Shown: positions 53,260 to 63,515, numbered from the stretch's first letter. The stretch: 64,000 bases of DNA from Dendrophyllia cribrosa (GCA_024195265.1 JAJLRJ010000005.1:48354394-48418393); one strand, 5' to 3'. Numbers and translations: made by a program. The notes: generated by a model from the sequence alone, not told the origin.

Positions 53260-53511
53260 GCGGGTAAATACAGGGGGTGGGATTTCTCCAATTGGTAATA
53301 CCCCCTGGGTTGGGGTGGTCTCGTACCGGGGCAGCATATATAAACAGGCTAGTAGTATAGGGCGTTAGTGCATTCTGGACCCCCCAAATAAGCCCCCAAA
53401 GGCCCGAATTACCGCCCCCACGGATGAATGCAATGAATCCGTGGGGGGCGGTAATTCGGGCCTTTGGGGGCTTATTTGGGGGGTCCAGAATCACCAACGC
53501 CCTATACTACT
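53248..53511 (-). repeat. Right terminal inverted repeat with hairpin
   Basis: 264 bp, inverted match to 35260-35532. The outer 161 bp (53351-53511) is a palindrome. A TATTTACCC box replaces the left TATATACCC. Confidence 0.9.
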
Positions 53512-53585
53512 GTGAAGAATAACATTGCAAGTTGTCGAAAGTTTTGGACTCCCGTACGAATAGCAAATCCGCGAAGTTGGCCGTA
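53512..53585. repeat. Target duplication and right part of the interrupted MITE
   Basis: GTGAA at 53512-53516 repeats 35255-35259. The rest, to ...CGCGAAGTTGGCC, is the inverted end of the MITE that starts at 34972. Confidence 0.8.
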
Positions 53586-53800
53586 CGGGAGTATTCTTTG
53601 ACGCGAAAAATTTCTAAGTGTCACGAAATGAGTCGCTCGCGTAGTATACGACTCTGAGCCAAATCAACATTGCTTACCAGAAACAATTCGTAAAACTAAA
53701 CGAACATTTGATATTGTGGACCAACAAAAGCGAAGAATAACTTCGAAAATTGTCGAAAGTTTTGGACTCCCGTATGAATGGCAAATCGAAGTCCGCCTAC
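53586..53800. repeat. Second copy of the foldback MITE (empty site)
   Basis: Carries GTGTCACGAAATGAGTCGCTC, GAGCCAAATCAACAT and GTGGACCAACAAAAG followed directly by CGAAGAATAAC, i.e. the pre-insertion layout of the Polinton target. Confidence 0.7.
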
Positions 53801-53852
53801 TGGTGCTGTACGAATAGCCGCTACGTAAATTTATCCCGTTCTAAACCAGTGA

Positions 53853-54140
53853 TCACGGTGGCCGAATGGTGTAAAGCGCGGAATGACAGCCGATAGGCCC
53901 GAGGTTCAAAGCTCGCTCGTGCCGTCCATTTCTTTTTTTTTTCTTTTTTCTTCAGACTGAACATTATCAAAGTGATCTGCTGTATTTTTCTTTTTCTTTT
54001 TTTGCGTTTGTCAAAAAACCTTACGTTTAATAAATATTAAACCGTGTCAGTGTGAAAACATAACATAAGCTTACCGCAATATTGCGTTACTCGTTAGCAT
54101 TTCTTATTCACAGGTTGGCTCTTAGGAGCCTTTGATTACT
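53853..54140 (+). repeat. SINE with tRNA-like head, type A
   Basis: Head with A box TGGCCGAATGG (53859) and B box GGTTCAAAGC (53903). The body after the T-run shares long stretches with 57277-57477 (CATTAT.AAAGTGAT, CCGTGTCAGTGTG, TTGGCTCTTAGGA.CCTTTGATTA). Confidence 0.65.
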
Positions 54141-55784
54141 TTTATTACAGAAAACAAATTATAAGTTAGCCAGCTGGGAACTTCAAATTGATCGTTATTC
54201 GCGCGTCCAACAAGAGCATGAGTGAAAAACCAGTTACGGGGAGAAAACAATTGTTGTGGCTGTGAAATAAGAACAATGCAACGCTTCACGCTTGGGAATG
54301 TAAAATTAACACTTTTTCACCCGTGAAAAGAGAACAGACGGTCTATTTTCTGTAGAAAAGATCTGGATCCTCCATTAACCACTTTTAAGTTAAAAAAAAT
54401 GAAAGCAACGGTAACTCAAACTTAACTCAAACTCAACTCGTAACTCGGTCATTAGTATCTCTCTTTAAACTGGTGCGACCAAGCCTCTAGGATCCGATGT
54501 TGTTCGCTTGAAAGGATGCATTATGTGGCGCACAGCGGACTTCTCACTGCCATTTTCATGATTATCCATGTTTTCTGCCTCGTCTCATTAATTGATCAAT
54601 CTTGATAGTTCTTTCGTGCAGTCTGAGATGTCGATGGCAACAAATCGAAAAGAACGAACTACAATAGGCAACAAAAATAGTTGACACACTCTATAACAAA
54701 AACGGTTTTCGTGACATATTTATCACTTTATCTTTCCATTCACTACACTCTGCCGCATTAACCCCCGTCCCCCCATCCAATGTTGTAGGATTGTAGCAAC
54801 AGACCTGACGAAACGATACACAACATTGTCTGGGGGGGGTGGGGGTGGGGAATAAGGGAGGTGGGGCTGAAATGCCTCTCGTCCCGAACAAAATGGGGTT
54901 CAAATTAAAATGCCAATGTGTCAACAATATTGTCGCCTATTGTACCTATAAATTGTATTCTGTGCTAAAATGCGAGATACTTGGCATCCACTTCGAAATT
55001 AGTAGCAATTTGAACGCAAAGGAATGAATTTCAGGACTGCTATTTGTTTCAGGTAGTATTATAAGTCACAGATATGCAGCTAAAAGTAACCAGTATCGTA
55101 CATTGTGTTATTATGAATAACAAAGAAATACTTAAGAAATAATTAAGGTATAAATGACTAATTTTAGTAAACATTCTGCACGTAACACAGCTTTTCGGGT
55201 CCGAAAGGTTTTCGGGACTTTCGAGAAACGCACGCCTGGTAAGAGAGTACGCGCCAATCAAACGCTTAAAAATGCGCTAACGGTGCAGGAAATACGCGCG
55301 CGCAGAATGACGAAAGAAACAGACAAATATAATTTAACGGTAAACGGTAGAAAAAATCAAACAAGGTTTTTTGATAATTCTCTCTTACCGCACGTTTCAA
55401 ACCGTGGTACCACAGCTGGCCCTACGTGCTTGAGCTGACTAATATCAGTCTACGTGGAATCAATAAGTAATCGTTACCACAAAAGTGTCCAGTTTTTAGT
55501 CGAGGCTTTCAGACTTCACATCGATGCGCTCAGTTCTTTCAGGATCTGAGAAGTCGTTGTGATTAACAAGCGATGAAATTGAATGCAAAAATCATTTAAA
55601 ACGGTTCCATTTGAACCTTAAAAATTTAACAATGCTTACGTTTATAGGTCTAAAACCAAAATTACAAAAAATGACTAACTTACCATGATTAAAGTATGAG
55701 TTCGGTGCGGGACGACCACATTTGTTTGTCTTTATTCATAGGATCGCGACGACCTGTTTGCACACATAACTTTATTTAAGGACG
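54141..55784. other. Gene-free; G/C hairpin
   Basis: CCCCCGTCCCCCCATCCAATG (54762) pairs with a block ending at 54845. The open frame at 55154-55438 shows no recognisable domain and overlaps a short inverted CCCGAAA repeat related to 11050-11085. Confidence 0.45.
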
Positions 55785-56030
55785 TTCGCGCTAATTGTTT
55801 ATGCGCATCTTTCCTGTGCACGCGATTCATGTCGCAATGCCATGCTTCGTCATGCACGAGCGCGCGCGCAAGAGAAGAAAATCTAGGCACATAAAGGGCT
55901 GATAGCGGTTGCGTTAACTTTACTTAGATTTAACTCGCTTCGATGGTCGGTGACCCCCAATTTTTTTTTTCCATAGATAATTTTCTTTGCCAATTCTCGA
56001 CAGATTGTGAAAAAATGAACAAAAAAAACT
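55785..56030 (-). repeat. Dispersed repeat, copy 2 (uninterrupted)
   Basis: Inverted counterpart of 28060-28320, with an intact TTAA where copy 1 holds a piggyBac-like insertion. Lies directly upstream of the helicase ORF. Confidence 0.7.
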
Positions 56031-56033
56031 GAT

Positions 56034-56579
56034 TTGGCTGAATTCTTAATCAATTCATCACCTCGCGTGATTGCCGACATTCTAAGCACTTCTTGGCAGA
56101 TTGAACAGTCAGGCGCTAAACTGGAACGCTCTAAAAAGACCAGAATTGAACTACTTGAAGAAGCACGCAATAGTGGTTGTGTGGAGGGGTGCAATGGTGA
56201 GTGGCTAATTTGTGCCAAGGAAATCCTTCGAAACAATGGTGTTCCCATTCAGCTATTTATAACGGGACCTACAAATTGTGGCAAAACTTTTCTTCTTAAT
56301 CCTCTAACTGTTACATACCACACTTTCTTTAATCTCGCAACAGGAAGTTTCGCTTGGGTCGGTGTTGATAGTACAGAGTGTATATTTCTAAACGATTTTC
56401 GCTGGTGTCATCAAATAATCCTCTGGCATGATTTGCTTCTAATGTTAGAAGGTCATCTTGTTCATTTACCAGCCCCCAAGACACATTTTGCAAAAGGCAT
56501 TTGTTTACAACGAGACACTCCAGTATTTAGTACTGCGAAGAGCCCGCTTGTTACTCGTGGCGAAGCACACGAGTTGTAA
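56034..56579 (+). CDS. Superfamily 3 helicase fragment, Rep/NS1-like
   Basis: 181 codons. Walker A GPTNCGKTFLLNPL, Walker B ECIFLNDFRW, and motif C-like TPVFSTAKSPL in the SF3 order, preceded by a basic helical segment. Such helicases are found in Rep proteins of CRESS-DNA and parvo-like viruses and in integrated copies. There is no nuclease domain upstream; a repeat replaces it, so the gene is probably a 5'-truncated mobile or viral relic. The frame ends with a plausible stop at 56579. Confidence 0.6.
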   Translation: MAEFLINSSPRVIADILSTSWQIEQSGAKLERSKKTRIELLEEARNSGCVEGCNGEWLICAKEILRNNGVPIQLFITGPTNCGKTFLLNPLTVTYHTFFNLATGSFAWVGVDSTECIFLNDFRWCHQIILWHDLLLMLEGHLVHLPAPKTHFAKGICLQRDTPVFSTAKSPLVTRGEAHEL

Positions 56580-57208
56580 ATCCGGCTTTGACTTTTCTTG
56601 TTTTTTTTCGTGTCACATTAGCGCATGCAAATTTATGCATGCATATTTTAGTTCATGTCGACGACTATATGGCTTTCAGCCATGAAATACATACCGCATA
56701 ATTTCTCCGTGTGTTGACAGTGACAAGCAAAGTAAAGAACTACAGCGTACAATTGCACGTTTTCAAGACAATGCAAGGCGTTCATGGATGGATAGGACCG
56801 TTTGATATTGTGTTCGCCGCTTATTCCTGTGGGATTTTTGTTCCGGCAAGTTTTGTGTTTTATATAACTTGCAATTTGCTTAGCGATCGAGCTTTGAAGT
56901 GTCGGCTACTGAATGTAGTGAATGTAGTGTAGTCTAATACATTTAAACCCGTGTATACAAAATGAGTATTAAATGCTTTGTTACGAATACGTTTCGTAAC
57001 AAGAACAACGTGAATCCAGCGATAACAATAATTAATTTGATTTATACGAATATAAACAACAATAAGCTTAAAGATGTTTCGCATTTGGAGTTTTTAGTGC
57101 AACGTTAAAATCTATTTAAATAGATTTTTCAACCGAGACACGCGTTTTGATGCGTATCTACCTTAAAATATTAAAATTTAGACCTTATCGACTAAAAGTA
57201 AGTGTTCT
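56580..57208. other. Gene-free
   Basis: Nothing recognised. Confidence 0.4.
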
Positions 57209-57477
57209 TCGATAGCGCAGTGGATAGATGTTTTGGCTTAGCCCCAGACGGCCCGAGTTCAAGTCACGCTCGAGACTTCTTTTTTTCTTTTTTTTTTTCT
57301 TCGGACTGGACATTATGAAAGTGATGTTCTGTTTTTTTCCCGTTCGTCAAAAATCCTTCATTTAATTTTTTTTTTAAAATATCGAACCGTGTCAGTGTGG
57401 AAACGTAAGCTTACGCAATATTGCGTTACGCATTCGCATTTCTTCTACACGGGTTGGCTCTTAGGAACCTTTGATTA
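57209..57477 (+). repeat. SINE with tRNA-like head, type B
   Basis: A box TAGCGCAGTGGAT (57213) and B box GAGTTCAAGTC (57255), unlike the head of the copy at 53853, followed by a T-run and the same body. Confidence 0.65.
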
Positions 57478-58473
57478 GACATAATTTTAAGCTTCTGTTT
57501 CTCCGTAAAAGCACTCAAAACACTTGGGAAACAATGCTGCAATAATTTAAAAACGCCACGAGTTCAAGCTGTGTACAGCTTCTTGTTTATCTGAAAAATG
57601 GTGTGATCGATGAAATTGAAACCTACATGATGTCGGCTAGGTGGTTCAATATTCGTTTACACTGTCAAATCCCGCGCGCAGAGCAAAGGGAAATCCCCGC
57701 ATGTGAAAATGCTTTTCTGAGCTTATAATACATGCTCCCGTCACCACACTAGAACTAGTTGATTGTGAGGACATGTCAGTTTTCAGGCGGTTCACGTTGA
57801 GAACTGTATACCATAGGAAAAGATATTTGTAAACAATCTCGTTCGGCTACGGTTCACACCATTCACGCGGTTCACATAATTAAAAAAATATATGATAATA
57901 CTTCTTTAATGTATTGCGTGAACCGTTGACTTCGCTGTAAACCGAGTATATGTTAGTTATTTAGACATTAAAGGCTCTGTGCTTTCACTTGCTTCTTTTT
58001 TTTATCTCGTTAATGCGCATGCGCATAAACGAGATTTAGGAATCAGTACAAAAAAGGGACAAAGAAAGGTTCATTGTTAACTTTGTTAACTTGTGGACTT
58101 TTGTCCGGGGGGGGGGGGGGGGGGGGGGGGGTTAGTTGTTTCTTCTTTTTAGAAGCTATATTAGGGCATTGAGGATATGGTTGGTTAAACCGGTTAGGAT
58201 TTCAAGAAGGTCGTCACATACTGCCACTAAAATTTTTTGGGGGCACCCCCGGATCTATTGTTAATTTTCCTAGGGTATTGGGATGTCATGAACTTGTCAT
58301 AATTATCTCACGCTACGTCACCACGAGGGTATTAAAGTTCTTATTTAGTTTCAATATCTCACGTTACCTACGGTATCAATAATCTTTTAAATTTGTTTTT
58401 AAGTGGATGTGTCCGTCTAAGTTATCTAAAGTTTCTTTGTTTTTGTTGATAATTTTGTTGCGATTCTTTAGGG
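57478..58473. other. Gene-free; 25-G run
   Basis: An uninterrupted G run at 58107-58131 may be a weak point of the assembly. No gene. Confidence 0.5.
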
Positions 58474-58607
58474 AAGCAGTAATTAGTAAGATCAATTTAT
58501 GAAATGAATGGCTTTGAGTTCTCATGGCATGTTATGAGGAAAGCAGTAATTAGTAAGTTCAATTTATGAAATGAATGGCTTTGAGTTCTCATGGTATGTT
58601 ATCATTT
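58474..58607. repeat. 67-bp tandem duplication
   Basis: Two nearly identical head-to-tail units beginning AAGCAGTAATTAGTAAG. Confidence 0.8.
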
Positions 58608-58849
58608 GATGAACTTATGATCTTAAATTACCGATCACGCGAACGTAAAGGCAATATGGACTTTGCCTTTTGTTTATTTTGGAATAGTGAATCATTGCCA
58701 TTAATAAATTTAGGTACATGGTAGAATGTATTGACGGTGATAAAAGTTGCGTTTTGATTATACAATAGTAGAGACTTTAAGATACAGGAACGCGGACGCC
58801 GCCAGAGACGACCGGAAGTAATGATTAACTTTTTTGAAGTTCACTGCGC

Positions 58850-59113
58850 ATGACAAAAAGCCCAATTTGTCGCGTTCTTGCTTGCGACGGACGTGACACA
58901 AAGAAGTTTCGCGTTTCTGGTAAAACGTGAGTATTTTTATGGTCTTTGTGGGTTCTTTCGACCTTTCATTTAACACTATTTGAGTTTTTCGAAACCTTGA
59001 ACATTTCTTTTAGCAGTGTTAGTGAAAAAACTGAACTTGGGCGCTTTTACTCTAAGGTAAACAAGCATATCCAGCGAAGCTCAGAGGATATCGATGCCGT
59101 GCTCAAAGCCCAA
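58850..59113 (+). CDS. Two-exon host-type gene start
   Basis: Exon 1 58850-58926 starts MTKSPICRVLACDG and ends at donor GTGAGT. Exon 2 59014-59113 begins after TTCTTTTAG, continues in phase (SVSEKTELGRFYSKVNK) and ends at donor GTGCGT. The join keeps one open frame of about 59 codons. A further exon may follow AG at about 59260. The family is not recognised; Cys-x7-Cys-like and Lys-rich N-terminus only. Confidence 0.4.
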
Positions 59114-59354
59114 GTGCGTGTATACATGTATAAAGTCTTAAGCTTACTTGTCACTCGAAAAATTCTTCAGCAATCATTTTCTTTGTTTTTTTTTTGTTTT
59201 GTTTTTTTGTATTTCTGCTTCATTTAAGAGTGTATTTTGAATTTGTTTGTATTTCGTGTAGAAATAAAACCAGCACAAATGACAACATACAGAATATAAT
59301 TGCACACGAGCAAAGCGACGTGAATAAGGCTAATAAGCTTAATTTTGCTTTAGG

Positions 59355-59812
59355 CTAATATGTTTGACATAAGAGGCCTTCTGCTCCCTCGCAAACCGTT
59401 TCTTGTTGACATGTGAAGACGGCAGAAATGTCAAGTGCATCTACTAGTCGGGAAATATGACTTTTCCACCCTAAAGTTGGCTTTAATTTGCACTCGGCTT
59501 CATTCTTGTCCTGCAAATGAAATCTCGGATATTCATCGTAAGGAAAATCCAAATTGTTGGATGTGTTTTCTTCGTAAAGCAGTATGAACTCCACATCGGT
59601 GATAAAACCGCTTCGTAATGACTTGTAAGCAACGCTTCTCAAGTTTCTTTGAATGAAGCCATGACTGGAGGAAACTTCGCGTTGTAGCTCGCAGACACAA
59701 CACATTCTTAACTTAGTTTTCCCGCCGCGAACACCGTACACTCGACTCAGGCCCTCTTCGACCATGGCGTTCTTCAAGGCGTCCGCGTTCCTGTATCTTA
59801 AAGACCCTAGTA
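59355..59812 (-). CDS. Terminal exon of an unidentified gene
   Basis: Minus-strand frame open from a splice acceptor (TACTAG at 59813) to a stop at 59355, about 150 codons: RNADALKNAMVEEGLSRVYG, a CCVCELQ pair of cysteines, LLYEENTSNN. Not recognised. The first 26 bases of the exon (59783-59808) recur inverted at about 58776-58801. Confidence 0.45.
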
Positions 59813-59980
59813 TGCAAGGAACCTCGTGATTTTGCAGATTTAGTCAAACTATTTTTTGTTTGCTGCAATTCTCTCTAAAGTTCTATTCGTATACAAGTAA
59901 AATTTTGTTGTTCTAAATTGAATGACAAAGCAAGCATTTTAACAACCATTTTATAAGCGATCTGAGCGTTTCAATTCAAG

Positions 59981-60091
59981 AGAGACATTGGAACTATTAC
60001 GGACTTAATTGAGAAGATATTATTTGAGTGCCAAGACGAAGAAAACGTGCCTAGCGCAGAAAAAGAAGACGAATATCAAGAAATGCAGTGA
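59981..60091 (+). CDS. Possible terminal exon
   Basis: 37-codon acidic frame (DLIEKILFECQDEEN...) after TTCAATTCAAG, ending TGA. Weak. Confidence 0.2.
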   Translation, partial: RDIGTITDLIEKILFECQDEENVPSAEKEDEYQEMQ

Positions 60092-61069
60092 GTGTGTCGT
60101 ACTCACGGCATTCGGATTCTGACGTGGAGAAGGCAGTTAAGCTAGAGTGCCCAACGTAGCTTCATTGCATTTATAGTGTTCAACGTACCTTCATCGCATT
60201 CAAATCGTGTCGTGGACATGAGGGTTACCTTAGAGTGCTCAACATAGCTTTATTAGCAAAGATATAGCAAAGTTAAAGCAAAAATATATATATTGACGTC
60301 TAACCATTTTAAATAACAAAACACGCACGTAAATTCAAAAAGGCATTATAGAATAAACTCCTTGCCAAAAAAAATCAATTCTTCCAAAACTTTAAATTAC
60401 TACTCAAATTAGGGAGTATCTAATTTTCGCGGGTCGCGGGTAAATTGTCGCGGGTTGTAGGTGAAAAACTAATTATCACTAAGCGCTGCTTACGAAGAAT
60501 TCCTTACACAGGTGTTTCGTCTAGGTGTTTTTGTCTAAGCGGTCCCTAGCGTACATAGCCCTTTATGCTCTCTCGCCCCAGGAAACCACCGCTACGCATG
60601 CAGGCTAAGCGTTCCCAGGATGTCCCATCGGCTGAACTATTCATCAGACTAAAGTCGGTGGCAATCAATCAAAGTATTGATTACTTTACTATACTCCAAT
60701 GATAAAAATGTACAAAATGATGTACAAAATAATTTAGAAACCTAACACTAATTGCCTTGGTTTAGATGACTGTTTTTATAAAATACACGTGCCATGTTAA
60801 AAGTCAACGTTGAATGAAAACTAACGCTCGCATTTAAGAAAGCACCTTTGAACACAACGTATGCCCACTTACAAGATACAAAACTGAAAACCCAACGAAA
60901 TGGAACAATTGTGGATTCGAGAGCGGGTTTGGTGTTTGCCCGAATAACGTTTTAAAAACAGTACAGATAAAGCTAACAGGATAAATTCCAGCCAAGTTTT
61001 CGGTTAACAAGTTCGAGTTAACGGGCTACTCTATTGATAAAATAGTTGAACAAAAGTTAAAAAAACTGC
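60092..61069. other. Gene-free
   Basis: Degenerate repeats of CAACGTA(C/G)CTTCATTGCATT near 60150-60250; otherwise nothing recognised. Confidence 0.45.
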
Positions 61070-61930
61070 ATCGCACTTGTGACACAATAAATAATGGAAA
61101 ATGTTAATATAGAAAAGTGCCGAAAATTTGAATGTTTTAAGACGTTTCGGGCTTGGTCCTTCAGTGAAATGTCAATTTTAAACGCCATTTAAAACAGTGC
61201 ACGCACCTTAAATAAACCGGAGGTCAGTATTAAGGCCGCGCGGCTGACTCGTACCAAGCTTGAAAATTAGCCGCATCTGATGTCTCTTTCTTTGCTTGCT
61301 TGCGCCGCAGAGCTTCACGCCACGCACTTCAGCGTCATGCAGAGAGTGGCCGTTTGCATTGAAATGTTGTGCAACGGGGAAACCAGGCAAGTTTTTTTCA
61401 ATGCTGTGGAGGTGTTCGCCAAAGCGTTCCCTAAAAGCACGCCCAGTTTCACCAATGTAAACTGCAGAGCAGCGACGACAGGAGATGCAGTAAATGATAT
61501 TTGATGTCTCGCAAGTGAAGGCTTCTTTAATGATGATGGTGCGCTTGGGGCCTTGCAGGGTGGTGTCGGAGGAGATGTGTTGACACGTCCGACAGCGAGC
61601 GTGTTGGCAAGCAGAAGAGCCTGCGAGACGATCAGGTGAATTTCTATCGGCAGTGTGGACCAAGATGTCACGCACGTTCTGATCACGGCGATATGCAACT
61701 AATGGCTGGGGAAATATTTCTCTGGTTACGGGGTCATCAGTGAGAATGTTAAAGTTGCCAAGTAGGATTCTTTTAATTCTGTCGTTGAAGGGATGGTATG
61801 TGAGAACTAAAGGAATCCTACTGCCATTGTCGACGGCGATATGCATCCTAAGGGCGTCGATCTGTCTAAGTTGACGCAACTTGTCGAGGTCTTGTCGAAG
61901 AGAAGAGAAGACGGCGAATAACCTCGAATG
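61070..61930 (-). pseudogene. Penelope-like element, 3' fragment with GIY-YIG domain
   Basis: The frame 61208-61879 reads the connector after the RT (LRQIDALRMHIAVDNGSRIPL), a Cys-rich linker (CQHARCRTCQH) and a GIY-YIG endonuclease: NIIYCISCRRCSAVYIGETG, RFGEHLHSI, HFNANGHS. This is the C-terminal nuclease of Penelope-like retroelements. The RT itself is missing; upstream codons to about 61930 continue in another frame after a shift. The 3' untranslated part reaches about 61070. Confidence 0.75.
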
Positions 61931-62031
61931 ACGAAAAAAGCGGTCATTTCATCTTTATAGCTAGTGATGTAACAATTAACCCCGCTAAACAAATTGTATC
62001 TTAATTTTTGATTGTAATTATTGATTTTTTT

Positions 62032-62695
62032 CTAATTGCTGAATCCATGTGGAATTTTTACACTTTGTATTATAATTTTGCCATTTTCTAATAGAATGTG
62101 TTTGTATTCAAGGATGTTTATTATTTGTTCAATGTCATTTAATCTAAAATCTTTTCCCTTTTTGGAATTTTGTTGATATACTATTTGGTAGTTCATTATT
62201 TTGATTTACAATTCTGACTCTGTCATTTTCCTTTAATTTTCTGTCATTTTTTACTTTTTATATTATTTCATGAAATATTTTGTAAATCTCTTTAACATCA
62301 TTTAATGGCTTTAAAATTTTTATTTTATATTCGTTTGTGTAAGAATTGAATTTTTTATTTTGTGTATTTCTTGTTTGTATGATTTCAAACGGTTTTAAAC
62401 TTGTATTTTCTGTTTGAAAAACATCATCATCGAATTTAAAAAGATAATCACTCCTAGGCAATGGAACAGGCTTGTAATCATCTCGAAATTCTAATGGTAG
62501 ATGAATAATGTTTTCTTCATACTCCTTAACCATTTGTTTAACATTCTTACGAGGTGTTGGAATTGGTTTTTGTTGTGGTGTTAATTTAATTATTAATTCA
62601 ATTAATTGGTTTTTATCAAGTTTTTGTAAGTCAGTTTTATTCATATCTATATTATTATTACTTGAGATAATATTTTTTTCGCTTGCGTTTTTCAT
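62032..62695 (-). pseudogene. Virus-like element protein, two frameshifts
   Basis: Starts MKNASEKNIISS at 62695. Recognisable blocks: LDKNQLIELIIKLTP, PIPTPRKNVKQMVKEYEENI, FRDDYKPVPLPR, YTNEYKIKILKPLNDVKEI. The frame stops at 62258, but coding continues in an adjacent frame (NDRKLKENDRVRIVNQNNEL) and then another (NDIEQIINILEY) to 62032. Such PIPTPRK-containing proteins occur next to polymerase genes of cnidarian virus-like elements; function unknown. Confidence 0.55.
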
Positions 62696-62827
62696 TACTA
62701 TATTAAATTACTATATCTTTAAGCCCTTAAGCCAAATTTGGGGCGCGTTTAAAATTCAAATAAACTTTTTCAATTCATTTGAATTATTTATTTATGTTTG
62801 CACAACATAACATTGTTTTTATGTTTT

Positions 62828-63030
62828 TCACTTCGAAGATGTTTCGTTTTTTTCATTTAATCTATAATTGTAATTATCACAATATATACATCTCCATTCC
62901 TTATTAGTCATATTTTGTTTTACTTCGTCTTATAGCATGTTTTTTTATCTTCAGTAAAATGAATTTGATATCTTCCTCTTTCTTTCTTTATAAAGCAGTC
63001 TGATAAATTAGTCTGAGTTGTTTTTTCCAT
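62828..63030 (-). pseudogene. Small zinc-finger-like protein, frameshifted
   Basis: Starts MEKTTQTNLSDCF at 63030 after TATATAGTATA. The frame shifts near 62930; the adjacent frame has KEWRCIYCDNYNYR (C-x2-C) and ends at 62828. About 65 residues. Confidence 0.4.
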
Positions 63031-63083
63031 TATACTATATAATAATACTATATTTCTGAATAGTTTTTATAGTGCGTTTAAAA

Positions 63084-63176
63084 TTACGCAACAATCACAA
63101 AAACAACAAGTCCAATAAATAATAAAATCAGATGAAAATTTTTAATTAAATCTTTCAATAAATTTTTAACCAACAT
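63084..63176 (-). CDS. Tiny membrane peptide (30 aa)
   Basis: MLVKNLLKDLIKNF then a hydrophobic tail (LILLFIGLVVFVIVA). Preceded by TATATAATATATA immediately before ATG. Confidence 0.4.
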   Translation of the reverse strand: MLVKNLLKDLIKNFHLILLFIGLVVFVIVA

Positions 63177-63204
63177 TATATATTATATATTAGAAAAAAT
63201 TATT

Positions 63205-63515
63205 TCAGTCATCATCACCAGTTACTATTATTTCATCTGATATTGCAAATGTACCAATAAACTTTTTGTTTATATTATTTTTATCATATACTTCATAAGT
63301 TTTCTTTTTTTTAACTAGGGTAAATTAATGGTTGATGATTTAATTAACGAGAAATAAAGGATTATTATTATTATTAATAAAAAAATAAGCTGATTTTGTG
63401 AGAGATAAGAAAAATCGTATTTTCTTTCTGTATTATCATTTTTGACTAGAATATCAATTGTCATCTTATTAGAATCCAATAATTCAAGAAGCTTTTTTCT
63501 ACTGATGGTAATCAT
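63205..63515 (-). pseudogene. Small membrane protein with acidic tail, broken
   Basis: Starts MITISRKKLLELL at 63515 behind TTATATAG. Membrane segment LIFLLIIIIILYFSL. A TAG at 63315-63317 is followed in a shifted frame by KTYEVYDKNN and ISDEIIVTGDDD to 63205. Confidence 0.45.

Larger units (their letters stand above)
35260..53511. mobile_element. Element 2: complete Polinton/Maverick (18,252 bp)
   Basis: Begins AGTAGTATAGGGCG and ends CGCCCTATACTACT, flanked by GTGAA on both sides. It encodes protein-primed polymerase B, DDE integrase, packaging ATPase and double-jelly-roll capsid, the defining Polinton set, plus a VLTF3-like factor, a YqaJ-type nuclease and small membrane proteins. No adenovirus-type maturation protease was recognised. 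At least eight genes have a single lesion. Confidence 0.95.

Noticed and set aside
53853..53930. A functional tRNA gene
   Set aside because: Acceptor stem pairing is poor, and the head is followed by a body shared with another repeat copy, so it is a SINE head.
55154..55438. 94-codon basic frame as a host gene
   Set aside because: No domain, no splice context, and it overlaps a short inverted repeat found elsewhere in the window.
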